A DNA stretch of 64,000 bases from Karalla daura (GCA_029224185.1 CM055191.1:22529780-22593779), one strand, 5' to 3'. Shown: positions 50,383 through 64,000, counted from the first letter of the stretch. Notes: generated from the sequence alone by a model not told the origin. Translations and numbers: made by a program.

Positions 50383-51389
50383 TTCACACAGTGCATGACC
50401 AAGGTTACAGAGTCATGCCGGGCCCTCCCTCCTCTCACACCTGTTCATCTCACTCTGACCGCACCCCAACCTGCCCCGACTCAGCACCAGTCTCCGAGCT
50501 GACTGACAGCAGCTCCATCTGTGACCTCCAAAGGTCATCACACCGTACCTGGGCTACTTGCACGGCAGCTCGGGAGCTGTGTTGCTTTCATCGGGGATAG
50601 GAGTCACGGCTGAAATCTGCCTGAGGAATCTGTATGGGAGAGTTGCAGAGGTGGTGAGCATTGTTGAGAATGTTGCTTTGAGGTCTTTGTCACAGGCTGT
50701 CTTCACACTAGGACGGCAAAACAGGCCACTTCCACCATTATTGGGGTTTTATCTAAAACATTTGAAATGATGTAAAATATGTTAAACGTGTCTTTAGTTT
50801 TGAGTTGTTGCTGTTTCTGGTTTGTTCAGGGGTCGTTCTCCACATTGTTCTCCAGGCACCCGTAACAGCACTACTAACATTTAGCAGCCTGGCGCAAGGT
50901 TCACATAACATTCACACAACTTGTTTTGAATGTACCTGCTCTTAAAACAAACAACGGGCTGAAGTTTGACCCGACGGTGGGTTTAGAGATAAAGTCAGGA
51001 GAGAGCTGCGAGGACACGAGGATACACATCTGTGTCATCTGTAACATTATCCTCTGTCACTTTGATCACACGGTCACAAGAACAACATCAGAACAAACCC
51101 GACTGAGGCTCTCGGATCAATCATTACACAATCCTAGAGTGAAAGTGAAAATGTGTTACTGCTCCGAAACATGTGGTCACTTATTCTGGGAAAAAAAAGA
51201 ACATTTTTTTAAGACTCAACAACGGGCTATAAAAACACATTAATATGGAAATCGATGCCCCTCAACTTTTCTTTACATTCGCGGCTTGAGCCTGCCAGGG
51301 AGAGACTCATATTTCTGCAGAAACAAGGCTCGCACTGTGGATGTCTCTCTCCAGCTGGTTCAGGAATAATAAGTTCTAATAACTAAAAT
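48160..51389. other. Gene-free interval with CA/GT arrays
   Basis: GT array (48900-48938), GA array (49085-49104), CA/CAGA arrays (50132-50219) and a CA array (50337-50379). 48210-48560 is AT-rich and could be regulatory. No exon supported. Confidence 0.4.
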
Positions 51390-51740
51390 GTTACCACACG
51401 TGTCTCAGCAGCTGATGCATGGGCTGACCTGGCATAAAGCATTAAAGAGAAGCCTGACCCCTCATTAGATCTCTGATGCCAATATTAGCCTCTATTGTAA
51501 CAGTGCTTGAGCAGGAGAGGCCCTGCTTAATCCTGTGGCGTTACAAATGGTATTATTGAAGTGTGTGCACAGTTGCATCAATATTCATCTCTCAGAGGAA
51601 TATAGGTTTCAAAGTTGCATAATGAAATGTAACAATAGCTTTCGCCAAAATATGCAAATACCTTCTGTTTCCCATTCAGATTATGGTAATTCATATCCAG
51701 TAACCTGATATCTGCAGTATGCATAATGTACCGAACTCTG
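51390..51740. promoter_or_regulatory. Candidate conserved regulatory block with octamer
   Basis: Complex AT-rich sequence with TATGCAAATACC (octamer 51652-51659), GCATAAAGCATTAAAG, CTCATTAGATC and several ATTCAT/GCATAATG words. Non-repetitive; regulatory status inferred from texture. Confidence 0.3.
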
Positions 51741-54700
51741 TCCTACAATATGTCCTGTGGGTCTGATATGGGAGGAGGTGTTATGAATGGGAATACAAAT
51801 ACAACAGCTGCTGGAAAAACAAAGTAGGGATTATGATTGGAGAAAAATAAACCTCGCCTGGACACACAAGAATACAAACAGGGTCCTCTTACTGTCCTGA
51901 GAAGAATCCTCACCCAGGCCCTGTTTAAACACTGGGTTTAGTCTTGTCGGGAAGCCAGATTTTGGGGTCAAGATTTGAGAAAATATCTCATAGTGGGATT
52001 TTCCATTCGGCACTCGAGGTTGTATAATGTGACACATCTGGTTTTCTCACAGAGTGAAGAACATGAAATGGTTCGCGATCAGAGACACATCAATTTCCCA
52101 TCTGCGGCGCGAACGTGGCCAGGAAGAGAGGAAAAAGTCATGACTCAGGGATATCACAGCAAGGGCCATTTCAGTCTGCCACGGTGAAACTTAATCAAAC
52201 AAATATAGCCACGCTATAAACCAGAGGGATGTTTATTTGTATCGAGATGAAAAACCACTTCCCATCCAGATCCCATCAATATTACATTCTCCGCGTTGTT
52301 TCTTTCCAGGCCCGGCCGAGGGGAAGTCTGGGGAGGAGCTTTGGATCAAAGTTCGGGGGAGGACACATTCAAATTGAAAGGCAGGCAAGGGGGTAGAGAA
52401 GAGCCGTGACCTGCACCACAATTAAGCGAAAGGGAAGCAGATTTCTCAACACCTGAAGCCTCACGGCGGCTCTGACGCAGCACGTCGACATCGCACGCCT
52501 CCGTCGTGGTGTGAAAAGATTGCATCCAAGAGCCGGGGAGAGAGGAAAAAGAAAAAAAGAAAAAGAGCGGCGTGCTGAACAGGCCCACTGGACCCAGCGA
52601 TTACCAGGTTCTGAACAGCAACCAGAGCGCCCGGAGTCCCTCCTCTGATCCCGGCGCATACACGCGGGACCAGCCGCTCGCTAATAGAGACATTTACACC
52701 TTAGTAAAAGTTGGCAGGTGTTACCCCGCCGTTGTCGAGAGCAGACGCATGCCGGGCATCATTAGGCCCCGTGCCAAGCCTGCTTTGGCTGCCAGCCGCA
52801 CTCGCTCATTCTGGTAGAGGCTGCGTGCCTTGTATGCCGGTGTGTGTGTGTGTGCGTGCGCGTGCGTGCGTGCGTGTGTGTGTTTGGGCCCGAGCAGCGG
52901 AGGGAAGTGTCCTCGGCTGTAGTGGCGTCCTGAGGAGAGCTCCTCACCGGGACGCACAGTGAATCAGAGCTCTCAGCCCAACATGGATCCAGGCGCGCGG
53001 ACCATGAGAGGGGCCGGGGTTCGGGGGTCGCAGCATCTGCATGGATACACACTCATCCGACCATTTCACCGAAATCCTGCATGTTTTCCACCAGGCCGTG
53101 TTATTATAAAGGCGGCCGTCCTGCGCCATTCAAAACCCTGTCCGCCCATGCCCCTAGGATGTACCTGTCCCAATCAGTTCACGTTGCTGGAGACACAAAT
53201 GTCTGGTGCAAACGTAGGGAGGGATTCCGGGGAGCATTGAAATCCAACACTTCCTGGATTAGAAAAAATGACTGTGAACGCGTTCGAGGAGCCAAAAACA
53301 AAATATTATCTCAAAAAACACGATTGGAGAAGGGAGAATTATATACATACCTGAGCACAGTGCATTTCAAATTTTTTTTTTTTGTACAACCCAGAACACG
53401 TGTTTCCATCTGTGTTCATCCTCCTAGTTTCACATGGAACCAACGCCGAATTGTTCTGCGATTTTTCCAAAACTACGGTTGACATTCAAGTCAGGGCTTC
53501 GCCCGGACACACAGCCTCGGAGATGGGCGGAGAAAATCAATCGCGGATCATTTGCAGACGGAGAACAACGTTTGGCGCGAACCGCGAGCCCCCTTTTTTC
53601 CACCCCTCTTCGGCTCACTCCGAGAGTGAGGGCGAGAGCAGAATTTTGGTTTGTTCCTTTCACGCTTAAGTAAACACATTTTGTCTCGCGCACACACTTC
53701 CATTTCAGCCCTATTCCCCCGTGTTATTTCTGTTCATTAGCCATGACTCCCGCCTCGATCCCGCGCAGGCCACGCCGCAGCACGGAGATTGATTTGATCA
53801 GCTGATCAGTAGTCTGACACCCCCCCCCCCCCTTCCCGCCCCCTACCCAATACATTCTGCAGCCCAAGATCTCTGGACGATATTACACACACACGCACGC
53901 ACGCACGCATGCATGCATGCCGAGGCACATACTCTGAGTAATGAAGTGTTGCAACGGTCCCCCCTCTCAGATTTACATACAGAATACATTAGTGAGAGGT
54001 TTATATACTGCGTGGCTCCCATAGTTCACGGCGAGGTTCAATAAATCCTTGGCACGCCGGGCCGACAGGAACAGTGTGAGGAGTGCAGCTCGAAGGCGGG
54101 AGGAGGGGAGACGGTGTTCACGCGTCCCCCTCCACTCCACGGAGAGTGGCGCGTGAAACTGACTGCAAACGGAGGAAACATTAATAGCGATAATGGCAAT
54201 AATAATTTAGAAGCTGGGGACACACACACATCTAGCCGGGCAGTCGGAGATCCATCTGCGGAGGTGTTAGCATTGAAGGGACGCTGATGGCACAGAAAAG
54301 AAAAAAGAAAAAAGAAGAAGGAGAAGAGAGAGAGAGAAAAAAAAAAAGGCAGCACCAGCATCTGAATATGTAATGACGACCGGGAGGCCATAACAAACAC
54401 TGCTTTTATGTAGAGAGTATTACTTATTAAAATTGCATCTTAAATATTTATCACTTTATAGATGGCCCCTGTCACTGTTTCCTTATTTGTCTCCCCGAAG
54501 ATTACTGTCTGAGGCGAGGGGAATGTGTGAACTCCATCCAGATTACGGCTACCCCCCCCCCCCCCCGACCCCCCCCCCCCCCCACCCTCCCCCCACCTTC
54601 TCCTCAGAAATGGCCTGATTAAAATCAACTGCCACGGTAGATTGTGATGAATTATGCAGACGCGGGAGAGGAAATGAAACAAAAGGCGGCAGTTCATTTG

Positions 54701-56984
54701 AAAAATTAATCGCGGACCTCTGAGTTCGACGTGTCGCAGAAACGCTGCATATTGATAGGGCCGCTGTTGTTGGCGGCGCGCGGGCCGATGTCTAACAGGT
54801 GAGGCCGCCCGCGTGGACAGATGTACCGCAGTGGCCATTAGCTCCACGGTTTGTCTCTGTCAAGCGATTTTGTGCAAAGTTGTGGAATTCCTCCGCGGCG
54901 GAGAAGTCGCGCCATTTATCTCCATGGTGCTTCTTCATCAGGCCATAAAGAAAATAAATACCTGCTTTCAGCTCACGTTAGGCAAGAGATGAATCAACAG
55001 TGCGAGCGGGTTAGCTACTCAAAACGGCAATGATACATCATCGTTACCTGCCGTAAAGGAGATAAAGCATTCAAGGAAACTTTGAGACATTCTTAGAAAT
55101 ATAGCTCCCATGTATTAATTCATCTCCGCCGATCATAGACGACAAACACTCGTAGCGTGTATATATTATCATGCATATTGTGCATTTGATATAGAACAAT
55201 ATGGCAGAGACACAGTCAAAGGTCAATAATGAAGATCTATGAACGAAGATCTCATTCCAATTCTTGTTCTTTATTTAACATTTCCTCTCTCATACAAGAG
55301 GATTCCTGCCAGATAAATGAGGGGTGAGAAACTGCTTACACTGTTTACGCAGTATGCATGTTTTTTATTGCAGTCTTGGTTAGGACTTTAAAGACAGGGG
55401 ACTGGGTGCTGTGCTCTGGCAGTCCATTCATGAACTGCTAAATTACCCATTTTCTTTCATCTTTTGTCATGCGACAAAGGTCTAGCGCAATCAAAGCAGA
55501 GACAATGTAATTATATGTCTGTCTGGCAACCACTGATCTGCATGCTTTTGATCAGAAAACTGGTGCACTGATGCTTCCTTAATTTATGAAAAAAAACAAC
55601 AACCATACATTCTACAGAATCAAAATATTACAGCTTCTCGTAGCTTGTCAAAATGATCAGAATTTCCAACAGTACCAGAACGTGGAGGCTAAAAGCATTG
55701 TTAGGGATTGTGAAAAAGTCGAGTATTTCTCACACTAGAGCCAGAGGGAGTTCCTCCACAGGGCGATGACTTTTGGTCACCGGGTGTGAGGCAGGGTGAA
55801 GCAGGGTTTCCGCCCCCACACACACACACACACGTCTCTTAGCAACCTTGCCTCCTCAAAACGACGCTTATATGCAACTAATCTGCATTCATAATTGTGT
55901 TGTGCTGACAAATGTGATCAGCGCTCGGCTCATTTTCACAGCTAAGTGCTTGTTTGAGGGAATGAAACGCCACATTTTGCACGGGGGGTCGGTGAGGTCG
56001 GGTCGGGACTACACAAGTGCCGGTGGCCCAAAATCCTCAGGGTCCTTGAGTCCTTCAAATCTCTCTGAGAAGTGAAAAAGGTGCGTGCGGGGCAGAAAAG
56101 AAATCAGCATCAATATTTTTGTGATTCTCAGATGCGTTCATTTGGACGAATCTTGCAATGTTTAGACAAAAATGCACCTCAACAGGCATTGTGCTTCATA
56201 GAGTATTGTACGTATTTGTGCCGTGTAGGTATATACGGATTAATATTTAGGAGCGGAGTGATATCGCCCTTTCTTTTCTGCTGTCTCCTGCTGTCTCTGC
56301 TGCAACAAATTAAATTTCCCGAGCTCCTGCTATTTCTCAGGTATCGGGCCGAGATTTCAGAACTCCCTCCTCTTTTTTTCTCCTTTTTTCTTTCTCTCCA
56401 TTCCTGCCTTTTTGATCAGGCTATAATATCACGTGCGACAGGGCTGAGTGCCTCCGCTCCCTCTCCCTGCTCCTCTCTCCCTCTCGCTCTGTGCCTGCGT
56501 CCCGGCGCAATAAAGGAACACAGAGGAAGGGCTTTTAATGAGATCAACACAGAGCGCCAGTTACATTGATAAGTAAATACTACAGCTTTAAATGCGTCTC
56601 GCACTCAATTGGCTCCCCGCTATTGTTGCCGAGCGCACGCCTCGGTGAACACTAAATTTTCACTGTCACACTTCAATAACCCTAATTGTCCAAAATAAAT
56701 GAGCTAATTTCTGAAGTTCCATTTTCATATGCAGGAGATAAGGCAACTTTGCTGATTGATTGGATTCCTTTCTGTGCATGCGGCTCGGAGTGTGTGTGTG
56801 CGTGCGTGCGAGCCTCCGAGCCAGGCCCGAGTGTGTGCGCGCGCGTGCGCGTACAGTGTGTGTGGAAGTGCAGCACTCATAATTTGAGTGAAGGCTTCTG
56901 TTTATTATGCTTCTGTTATTCACTGCAAGCATTTCTCTGACCCCTGCTGATATTCATCCGGCTTCCTCTCCCCATAGCTAAAGA
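51741..56984. other. Gene-free interval with GC patches and homopolymer runs
   Basis: GC/GT array (52841-52884), C12 run (53820-53831), CACGC-to-GCATGC array (53885-53920), A/G-rich tract (54296-54349), short CA array (55818-55833) and GCGT arrays (56791-56862). 55060-55580 is AT-rich. Open frames were checked and none looks coding. Confidence 0.4.
54552..54583. repeat. Paired C15 runs separated by GA
   Basis: Fifteen Cs (54552-54566), GA, fifteen Cs (54569-54583), followed by ACCCTCCCCCC. The minus strand is a G-tract array able to form G-quadruplexes. Assembly or read errors in homopolymer length are also possible. Confidence 0.9.
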
Positions 56985-57451
56985 AGAGAGATGGAGAGGG
57001 AGAGAGAGAGAATGGATGGAGGGAGAGGGAGAATGAGAGGGAGGGAGGGAGGGAGGGAGGGAGGGAGAGAAAGTTAAAGATGGAGGGAGAGGGAGCGAGT
57101 GCACGAGTTTATTTGTGTGGGTGTGTGTATGTGTGTGGGTATGAGGGGGTCCCTATGGACTTAGTGCTGGATCTAGCCCGATCATTTGCATTTTTTCATT
57201 TGAGCTGTTATTTGCAGCATTGCGTGCAGCGCAAACCCCTCAGGGCCCGCCAAGTAATTCAGTAAAAAGGCAGGTAAGACATAAATTAATCATAAGACGT
57301 CTGAGAATTATTGCATACACACACACACACACACACACACACATGCACGTGCACAGATGTAAATAGACATATATACATATACACACACACACATTTATAT
57401 TTATAAATATATATATATATAGAGAGAGAGATAGAGATAGAGATAGATAGG

Positions 57452-57485
<34 letters not shown>

Positions 57486-57600
57486 CAGATATATATGCAT
57501 ATGTACATATGCACACACGTACAGAGGCAGAGAGCAGTCCCCCCCACCCCCCACACAAACACACAAACACACACACACACATACACGCATCAGTGTGATT
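56985..57600. repeat. GGGA, CA, AT and (GATA)n repeat cluster
   Basis: GAGA/GGGA tract (56985-57070), CA array (57316-57344), AT array (57407-57420), GA then GATA array (57421-57484), AT/GCAT-rich stretch (57485-57512) and a CA/AAC-rich tail (57552-57583). Open frames here are translated repeats. Confidence 0.88.
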
Positions 57601-60475
57601 CAGACTGAATCTGAAAGGAGACCAAGGTCGAGCGGGAAAGTTTTCAACTCCATCAAGCAGAATTACCGAGCTGGATGGAGAGAGGAGTAACTTTTAATGG
57701 ACCAATGTTTTAATACAAAAACTTTTTCAAACTCAAAACACCACTTGCATATCAATGCGATGATTTACTTTCCAGTAATGTATATTGGATTCATTAGGAG
57801 GAAAACAGTAACTCAATTCTCCCTGTAGCTCCGACTCCAGTTAAATGGCAAGATTAGAGAATGTGGTTTGAGAAGTTGCTGGTTTATTGTGGATTTACTT
57901 TTATTTTTTACGCATATAAACTATTTGTCGTGCTGTGTCAGCTCAGTGTGGTGCAATAAGAAGTAATGTATCTGGTATCTCCATGTTGCTGTTGATCATA
58001 ATATTACAAAATCATGATAAATGGCATGGGACATGGTGGTTGAACGGTCTGAGAACTGAGCTTTGACTAACCGTTACATCGTTGGCATACAGTGTGGGAC
58101 ATTCGTTAACTTCCTGTTTTCAGCTCTGGCTGATTCGCAGTTCTCTGTCACAGTTTTTGGTGTAGCTCGTGCAACAGAGTTGGGGTCAGCGTTGCCTCAT
58201 GGTCATCATCATCATCAAAAGACTGTTCCGTTTCAGTGACGGTCCTGGAGCAATACACCTCATGTGATGTTAGACAGCGAAAGCTCAATGCCTGAATCCA
58301 AAATGTAGTGATGTAAAAACACAGAGCAGCAGAATATAGAGAGTAATTCCTCGCTATCAAGATCTTGGAGATCTGTGGCGCTGTGCACTACATTCTGCTC
58401 GATCTTGATGAGCAGTTTCTAATAGAAGGATTAGGTGAATATGAGGCGCAAACGAAAACAGTTTAACAATAACTGGTACATGTGACAAACTGGAGGAATG
58501 AACTGTGATGGCAAATGGCCATGAAACAGTGGAGGAAATCAGATTTTCTTCATTTCAATTTGCAATACAAACAGAATCACGTTCGCCACCGCAGTCTCAG
58601 GCGCTAACAGTGATGACTTCATATGAAATGCCAGTGTTCATCAGGACGCCACTTATTATTCAAGCTAACAACGTAGGCTTACATTGTGGGAGCTCCCGCT
58701 TCACCTCTAACACTCGCTTTATGTGACGACACACAACGTGCGACCCACTGTGACCCAAACCCAAGCAGTCTGAATCATCCCCTCCCTGCTTTCTGCCTGT
58801 AACGCTGTAGCTCTGTTAGAATTCAGCCTGGAGGTGAGCTCTATTATTTCACATCTCCAACCATTTACAACACAAATGCAGAGAATGAATTGAGTTTTTT
58901 TTTTCTCCTTTAGTGCTCTAAATCCCCCGTAGTCCTCTGCACTCTCCTACCATACTTATCAGTGCCTTTGTTCCTGAATTCAGCAGTCTGAGGCAGATTG
59001 GCCCATCAATACACTATCAGAGGAGGTAGGCCAGATAAGAATTCTGCTGCTATCTGTCTGCTGTGAATAAGCTGTCTAGAGGTCTCCACAGTACAGGTCA
59101 GCGCACACACGCGCACACACACACATGCACGCACACACACACAGACAGACACACACACACACCAAATGAGCTGTCCAAAGCCACTACACTGTAATCCAGC
59201 GCATGCACGGACACACAACCTTATCAGTAAAAGAGGGAGAGGGATTCAATATAAGCAGGGGAAGATATTACTACATCTAGTGTATCTCAGCTCCAACATA
59301 TTGTTACCCTAATGGTTAAACTTTGTGTGAAAGAAAAGTTGTCATCCACCAAGACATGGACGGGATGAATCAAGACACCCCCCCAACTACCGAACAAAAT
59401 CAAAATACTCTGTCAAATCTCATGATACAGCTTAATTAAGTCAAGGATTTTCCACCGTCAAATATCAACACAGCAATCTCTGTGTAGAAAATAACCACCC
59501 GTGATTCAATACACACAACACGTGACCTAAAGGTCGTTGTCATGAATTATTCTGGACCCGTGCCCAGTTGTTGAGAACATCTTTTATTTGAGCAGGAAAT
59601 TTTAAGCTTAGTCATCAACGTGTTCCATCTGTGCTGCGTTGAAATGAAGCATCCTGGGACTGTGAAGGTTAAGAGAGGATGAGCACAATGAGCACTTTCC
59701 CATTAGAGCCACAGATCAGAAAGAGAGGGACGGGGAAGGAGTGAAACGGAGGCAGCCAGAGACTGATTAAAGACAGTCGGGCGGAGAGTCAAATTGGTGA
59801 GAGTCAGAGAGAGAGGGAGAGGGAGAGAGGGAGAGAGAGAGGGAGAGAGAGAGAAAGGGAGCTAGAGAGAGAGAGAAATGAGGAGGCTTATCTTTGGCTG
59901 TGACCTGAAACAGCTGTTTCTCTGTGGTGCGTTGAAGATGGATCCTTGCTCCTTTCCTCTCCATCCTGCCACTCTATTTATGTTGCTGGCACACCGTCTT
60001 CTGAGGGACAGAGACCTACTTCTTCTCTGAAGAAAGAAAGAAAATCAATTGGGCTTAGCGATCCATCACCACGCTGAAGAATAGCGTTTGGTAACAGGAT
60101 GCAATCACGTTAGCTCCTCGTCCTGCTTTTATTTTGCAAAGACCTCGTCAGGAAGAGCAGGAGCCTTTTTCTTCCTTGGTGATATCGCTTCTTTAAGATG
60201 ATATTGTGATCTGACATTGAGCCAAAAGTCCTTCCTGGCCTTAGTTTTAGTGGTGATGTGGAGTTTTTTGGCCTGTCATCAGCAGCTGAAGACTCCCCCC
60301 TGCTCACCACAGCTGTCACCCAGAAAACATGAGAGGAGAGGAGAGGAGAGGAGAGGAGAGGAGAGGAGAGGAGAGGAGAGGAGAGGAAGAAATTTCCCTT
60401 TCTGGCTCTCAGAGGTCAGGAAAGGCCAACTGTGCCAGAAGCAAAACACAATATCTGTTGTTTGTGCCCGCATGT

Positions 60476-60538
<63 letters not shown>

Positions 60539-61794
60539 CCTGTACTTCCTCAATTTCTAACAGCAGATTTTACCTACAAGAGAGTGCTTTCAGTGAGAGC
60601 AATGGATAATAGTGCAGGAGACATTCTCCAGAGAAAGGAGAATGAGCAGTGACAGAGAGAGAGAGTAAGAGAAAGAGAAAGAGAAAGTAGTAGAAGTAAA
60701 GAAAGAGAGTACTTCTCTCCTTCATTTTACGAATGAATGACTGCACCCCAGACAACAAAAATGACCCGTGGGTTCATTCTCTTGCCATTATAGGGCCATC
60801 TACACCACAGGATATGGCATACTATCATTACACAGCCTATATTCATCAAAGCTGGATAGCATGTAAAGCAAGTACTGTAAGAGTTACGGGCAGTATTACA
60901 CCTGTCTCTCATTCACTGACTAAACCCTGGATTAAATCATCCTCGAGACCTTCTGATTTTGCTTGGTAACATAACGACCAGAGATGTTAATCAGAGCTTC
61001 AGATATAACTGTAAATTGAGATTTCGGAAAACATTTCCCAGGATTATTTGTCATCATTTACAAGTGAAAATTGCACAGTTTTAACTTACACTCTTTGTAA
61101 ACTGTGCAGTGACTTCATTTGCAAACCGCACTTTAGATTCAACTCTCAGTGAGGAAGATGGTGAATACAAATTTCTATTCCCAAAAATATTTAAGATTTT
61201 CTCTCAGAGCGCCCTGCCAGGTGATACTGTGGGTGACAGGTTGCAAGAAGAAGGGGAGAAAGGCCAAGGTGGAGGAGGAGGACGTGAGGCGGGGTAGGGG
61301 AAAATAACATCGGGCAGACTATGGGAGAGAGGAGGAGGTCTGGAGGAGAAGGTGGAAGAGGAGAGTTAAAGGACAGGACTATGGAAAGGGGAGACGGAGC
61401 GGAGCGGCATATGACTGGTCGTCTATGGAGGCTGATGACCAGCCCCTGTCAGTCAAGCTCACACAGAGAGAGCAGGGCCCTGCCATCTGCTCCAAAGTTA
61501 ATGGGAAGGAGACAAGGTGGGGAGGTGAGATGTGTCGACACAGCCCAGAGAGGCTGGATGAGGGAGAGGGGACGGAGAGAGGATGAAGGTCTGAGCGAGC
61601 AAGGGAGGAGAACGGAGGAGGATGGAGTTATGCAGGGTGGAGACCAAGGACAAGGAAGATCATTTCATGTGATGGAGGGATGGAGAGACAGCTAATAGAG
61701 GTGGAGAGGCGTCTGTGATGGATTAAATGAAGGTGGAAGCCAATAGAGCGAAGAGGACTTTGAGAGGAGAGGGTATCCCATCTCCACCATATGC
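57601..61794. other. Gene-free interval with CA, GA and pentanucleotide repeats
   Basis: CA array (59103-59162), GAGA tract (59806-59877), (GGAGA)n array (60332-60387), CA array (60479-60535), GA-rich runs (60655-60710) and purine-rich sequence (61245-61720). Nothing coding recognised. Confidence 0.45.
60332..60387 (+). repeat. (GGAGA)n pentanucleotide array
   Basis: About eleven uninterrupted GGAGA units, a pure purine tract with mirror symmetry that can form triplex (H-) DNA. It gives rise to EERRGEERRG-type spurious open frames. Confidence 0.95.
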
Positions 61795-61960
61795 TGCGGC
61801 TCTTACTGCGGCCACTAATGTGCTTTTACAATTCACAGACCCAAACCACAATTAACTAATGTGTCAAAGCATTCGCATCAATTAAATCACTTCACATAAT
61901 TGATGCCTTCATTATGTTCAGCTGAAAAATGCACATTCCAGAATACGTAACATCCTCACA
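61795..61960. promoter_or_regulatory. Candidate conserved regulatory block
   Basis: CCACTAATGTGC, ACAATTAACTAATGTG, GCATCAATTAAATCAC and CATAATTGATGCC form a dense set of ATTA/ATCA cores in non-repetitive DNA. Confidence 0.33.
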
Positions 61961-62980
61961 TTGTGCAGGATATAGGTTTAGGCGACTGAAGACTGAAGGC
62001 AAAGCACCTTGTTGTAGCGTCTTTATTTAAATGCACATGTTATAAAATTCATTTTTCAGAACCAAAATAGAGAGGAGGTTAGAGAGAAAGAGTAAAAGAT
62101 GCTGCCCGACCATGTGCAGGAGGTGCCCTATGAAAGCTTATTGTTATTTATCGAAGGTGAAAGGGCAGAGTCAGGCCCACCAGTGGCTCCTGAGCCTTAG
62201 CTTAATGTTGGAGGTTGCGCCGGCCGCGCATTCCTCACATACTTTTGGACCTTTTTTTCCGTCTCGCGGTGAATGTGAGCTTAAAGCCCAATCCATTGCC
62301 TTTGTGATGCGCTGAGAGCGCCTTAACTGACCGTGTAGTGACGGCCCACTGAGGTCACAGACCTTTGACAGTTCAATTACGCCTCCTTATTCTCAATGGG
62401 ATGGACGGTGACACGCAGCGGGAGCGGAGTAACTACCAGAGGCATCTTAAACATCTGCTGAGCATCGTTTGTGCGGGCGCGCACACGGAGGACACAGCTT
62501 ATCTCGCTGGTAAACATTCGCGCAAAGTGCACAAGGTCACAGCGGGCGCAGTTTGATGGTCAGATAACTGACCATCCCGCGTAAGCATGTGCATGTGTGT
62601 TTGTGTGTTCTAAATTTGATGTACAAGTGAGGGAAAATGGGAACCAGGTCGAGGCGAAAGCACCTAAATGACCACGCGTCACCGAGTTTGGAGTTTGGAG
62701 GATGTTGGGCCGAGCATGGCACCACCTGTTCCACGGAGTAGCAACTAGGTCAGGACTAGACAAAGTCACAACCGGACAGAGTTAGCGAGGCCCGGGTTAG
62801 AATGCAGATCTCGGTCCCAGGTTTCCCTCACAGCCTTCACACACGCTACACCCCCTGCTGCTGGACATGAGCGATACTGGGAGTGTCTCCTCTGGGCTTC
62901 ACCCCCCCGGCTTCACCTCTTGACTGGACAACAGATGGACTGTGGTGGAGCCCAGACAACAACACCTCCTGCTAGCACCT

Positions 62981-63039
<59 letters not shown>

Positions 63040-63409
63040 CCTGGCTGGGCTGGCTGTGCGTTGTTAGGTCAACATGGCTGCAGATGCAGGTGTGATCCTT
63101 CATGTCTCTTGTTGACACTGTTATCAGTCATTCTCCAAACACCGAGCGTCCAGGTTGCCTTTGCTGGCGTCCATCTTGTTCAGGGTCAGCTTAACTGTAA
63201 GTCAGTCGAGCCGAACGTCAGACCGAAGCCAGTCAGGTACGCTCACTTTGATTGAGTTCAGTCTCACGGCTGAATCGTGAGTGCACTGAACTAATCTATC
63301 TCTACAGGTGTAGAGAATAACTATTTATAAATACGTAGCTTAGTTTACATCATATGCAGCTGAAAGTAAACACAAAGGTGAGGTTGTTAATTGATTATTA
63401 TCTGTATTA

Positions 63410-63483
<74 letters not shown>

Positions 63484-64000
63484 TATCACTACATACTTAC
63501 ATTGTATATTTATATTACCTAAGGATAACTCGGAACACCGGAATACCTAAGTAACATCATTTACTTAATCAGCAATGAGCAGTAAACAATGAAATTTGCA
63601 CATCTCTATGATGCGAAACGCACTCGGAGAGCAGATGCACTGAACCTGATCACATGCTACATGATATAAATATGCAAAAGCTGGTAACTTCACCAAAATG
63701 GCTGCTTCACAGTGGTGCGCCTCCATTTGGGTGCGTACCTAAATGCAGGCAGGTATATGTAGATCATTTTGGACATGGTGGCAGTAATTTTCACATCACA
63801 CGCATATTCATATCAGCGTTTCAAAATCTGACAGCAGCATAGGAAAGAGGACATCGATGATGTTTTGATTTTCTTCATTCCAGGTCTCCTTTAATGCTCA
63901 AAATCTTGAGCAGCACAGCAGATTGCTGTTTGTTGCCGTCATATTAAACATTTAGAAAGGGATGACAATGTGAAGTCAGTTTTGTTTCCATGCCCTGATT
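61961..64000. other. Gene-free right end with GT and (AT)n arrays
   Basis: GT array (62988-63038) and (AT)n array (63408-63486), with mixed single-copy-looking DNA between and after. No gene supported up to the window edge. Confidence 0.5.
63408..63486. repeat. (AT)n array
   Basis: About 70 bp of uninterrupted AT dinucleotides flanked by TATGTGTAT on the left and ATACACATATAT on the right. The flanks are complementary, so the whole tract is a self-complementary, cruciform-capable palindrome. Confidence 0.95.

Overview
This is vertebrate, almost certainly teleost, genomic DNA: one spliced gene in about 64 kb of non-coding sequence very rich in microsatellites. The only protein-coding gene I can support is id4 (inhibitor of DNA binding 4, a helix-loop-helix protein without a basic region). 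It lies on the minus strand: TATA box near 15490, start codon at 15218, first coding exon to 14811, second coding exon 14267..14220, and a likely third, non-coding exon near 13212..12740. Joining the two coding exons in phase 0 gives a 151-residue protein ending in the Id4 tail PEDSILCR. No bacterial-type operon, CRISPR array, rRNA or tRNA gene was seen.

Layout. 1-12.7 kb: intergenic, with a GT/CA-rich left end, a decayed L2-type LINE reverse-transcriptase fragment (about 5030-5300), a long (ATCT)n array (6363-6618), and several AT-rich, homeodomain-motif-rich blocks that look like candidate conserved enhancers. 12.7-16.7 kb: id4 with its CpG-rich 5' end, introns, 3' UTR exon and upstream region. 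16.7-33 kb: gene-free, with CA/GT and GA arrays and a diverged interspersed repeat near 32.7 kb. 33-43 kb: alternating GC/CpG-rich gene-free stretches and AT-rich candidate enhancers (36.2 kb, 39.7 kb, 41.8 kb). 43-64 kb: gene-free, with a perfect 21-bp-arm hairpin (45.75 kb), a diverged teleost repeat (47.3 kb), a second (ATCT)n array (47.9-48.2 kb), paired poly-C tracts (54.55 kb) and an (AT)n array (63.4 kb).

How it may work together. This is a regulatory landscape around a developmental regulator. Two perfect copies of the SMAD1/5-SMAD4 BMP response element (GGCGCC-N5-GTCT), both in id4 sense orientation, flank the gene: one about 1.1 kb upstream of the predicted start site, one in the second intron. 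A CAGAC-rich tract sits about 0.45 kb upstream and a SOX-POU-like composite site lies in intron 1. Id genes are classic BMP targets, so these are the most testable signals here. I found no evidence of a new multi-gene system. Most long open frames are translated microsatellites or GC-rich shadows.
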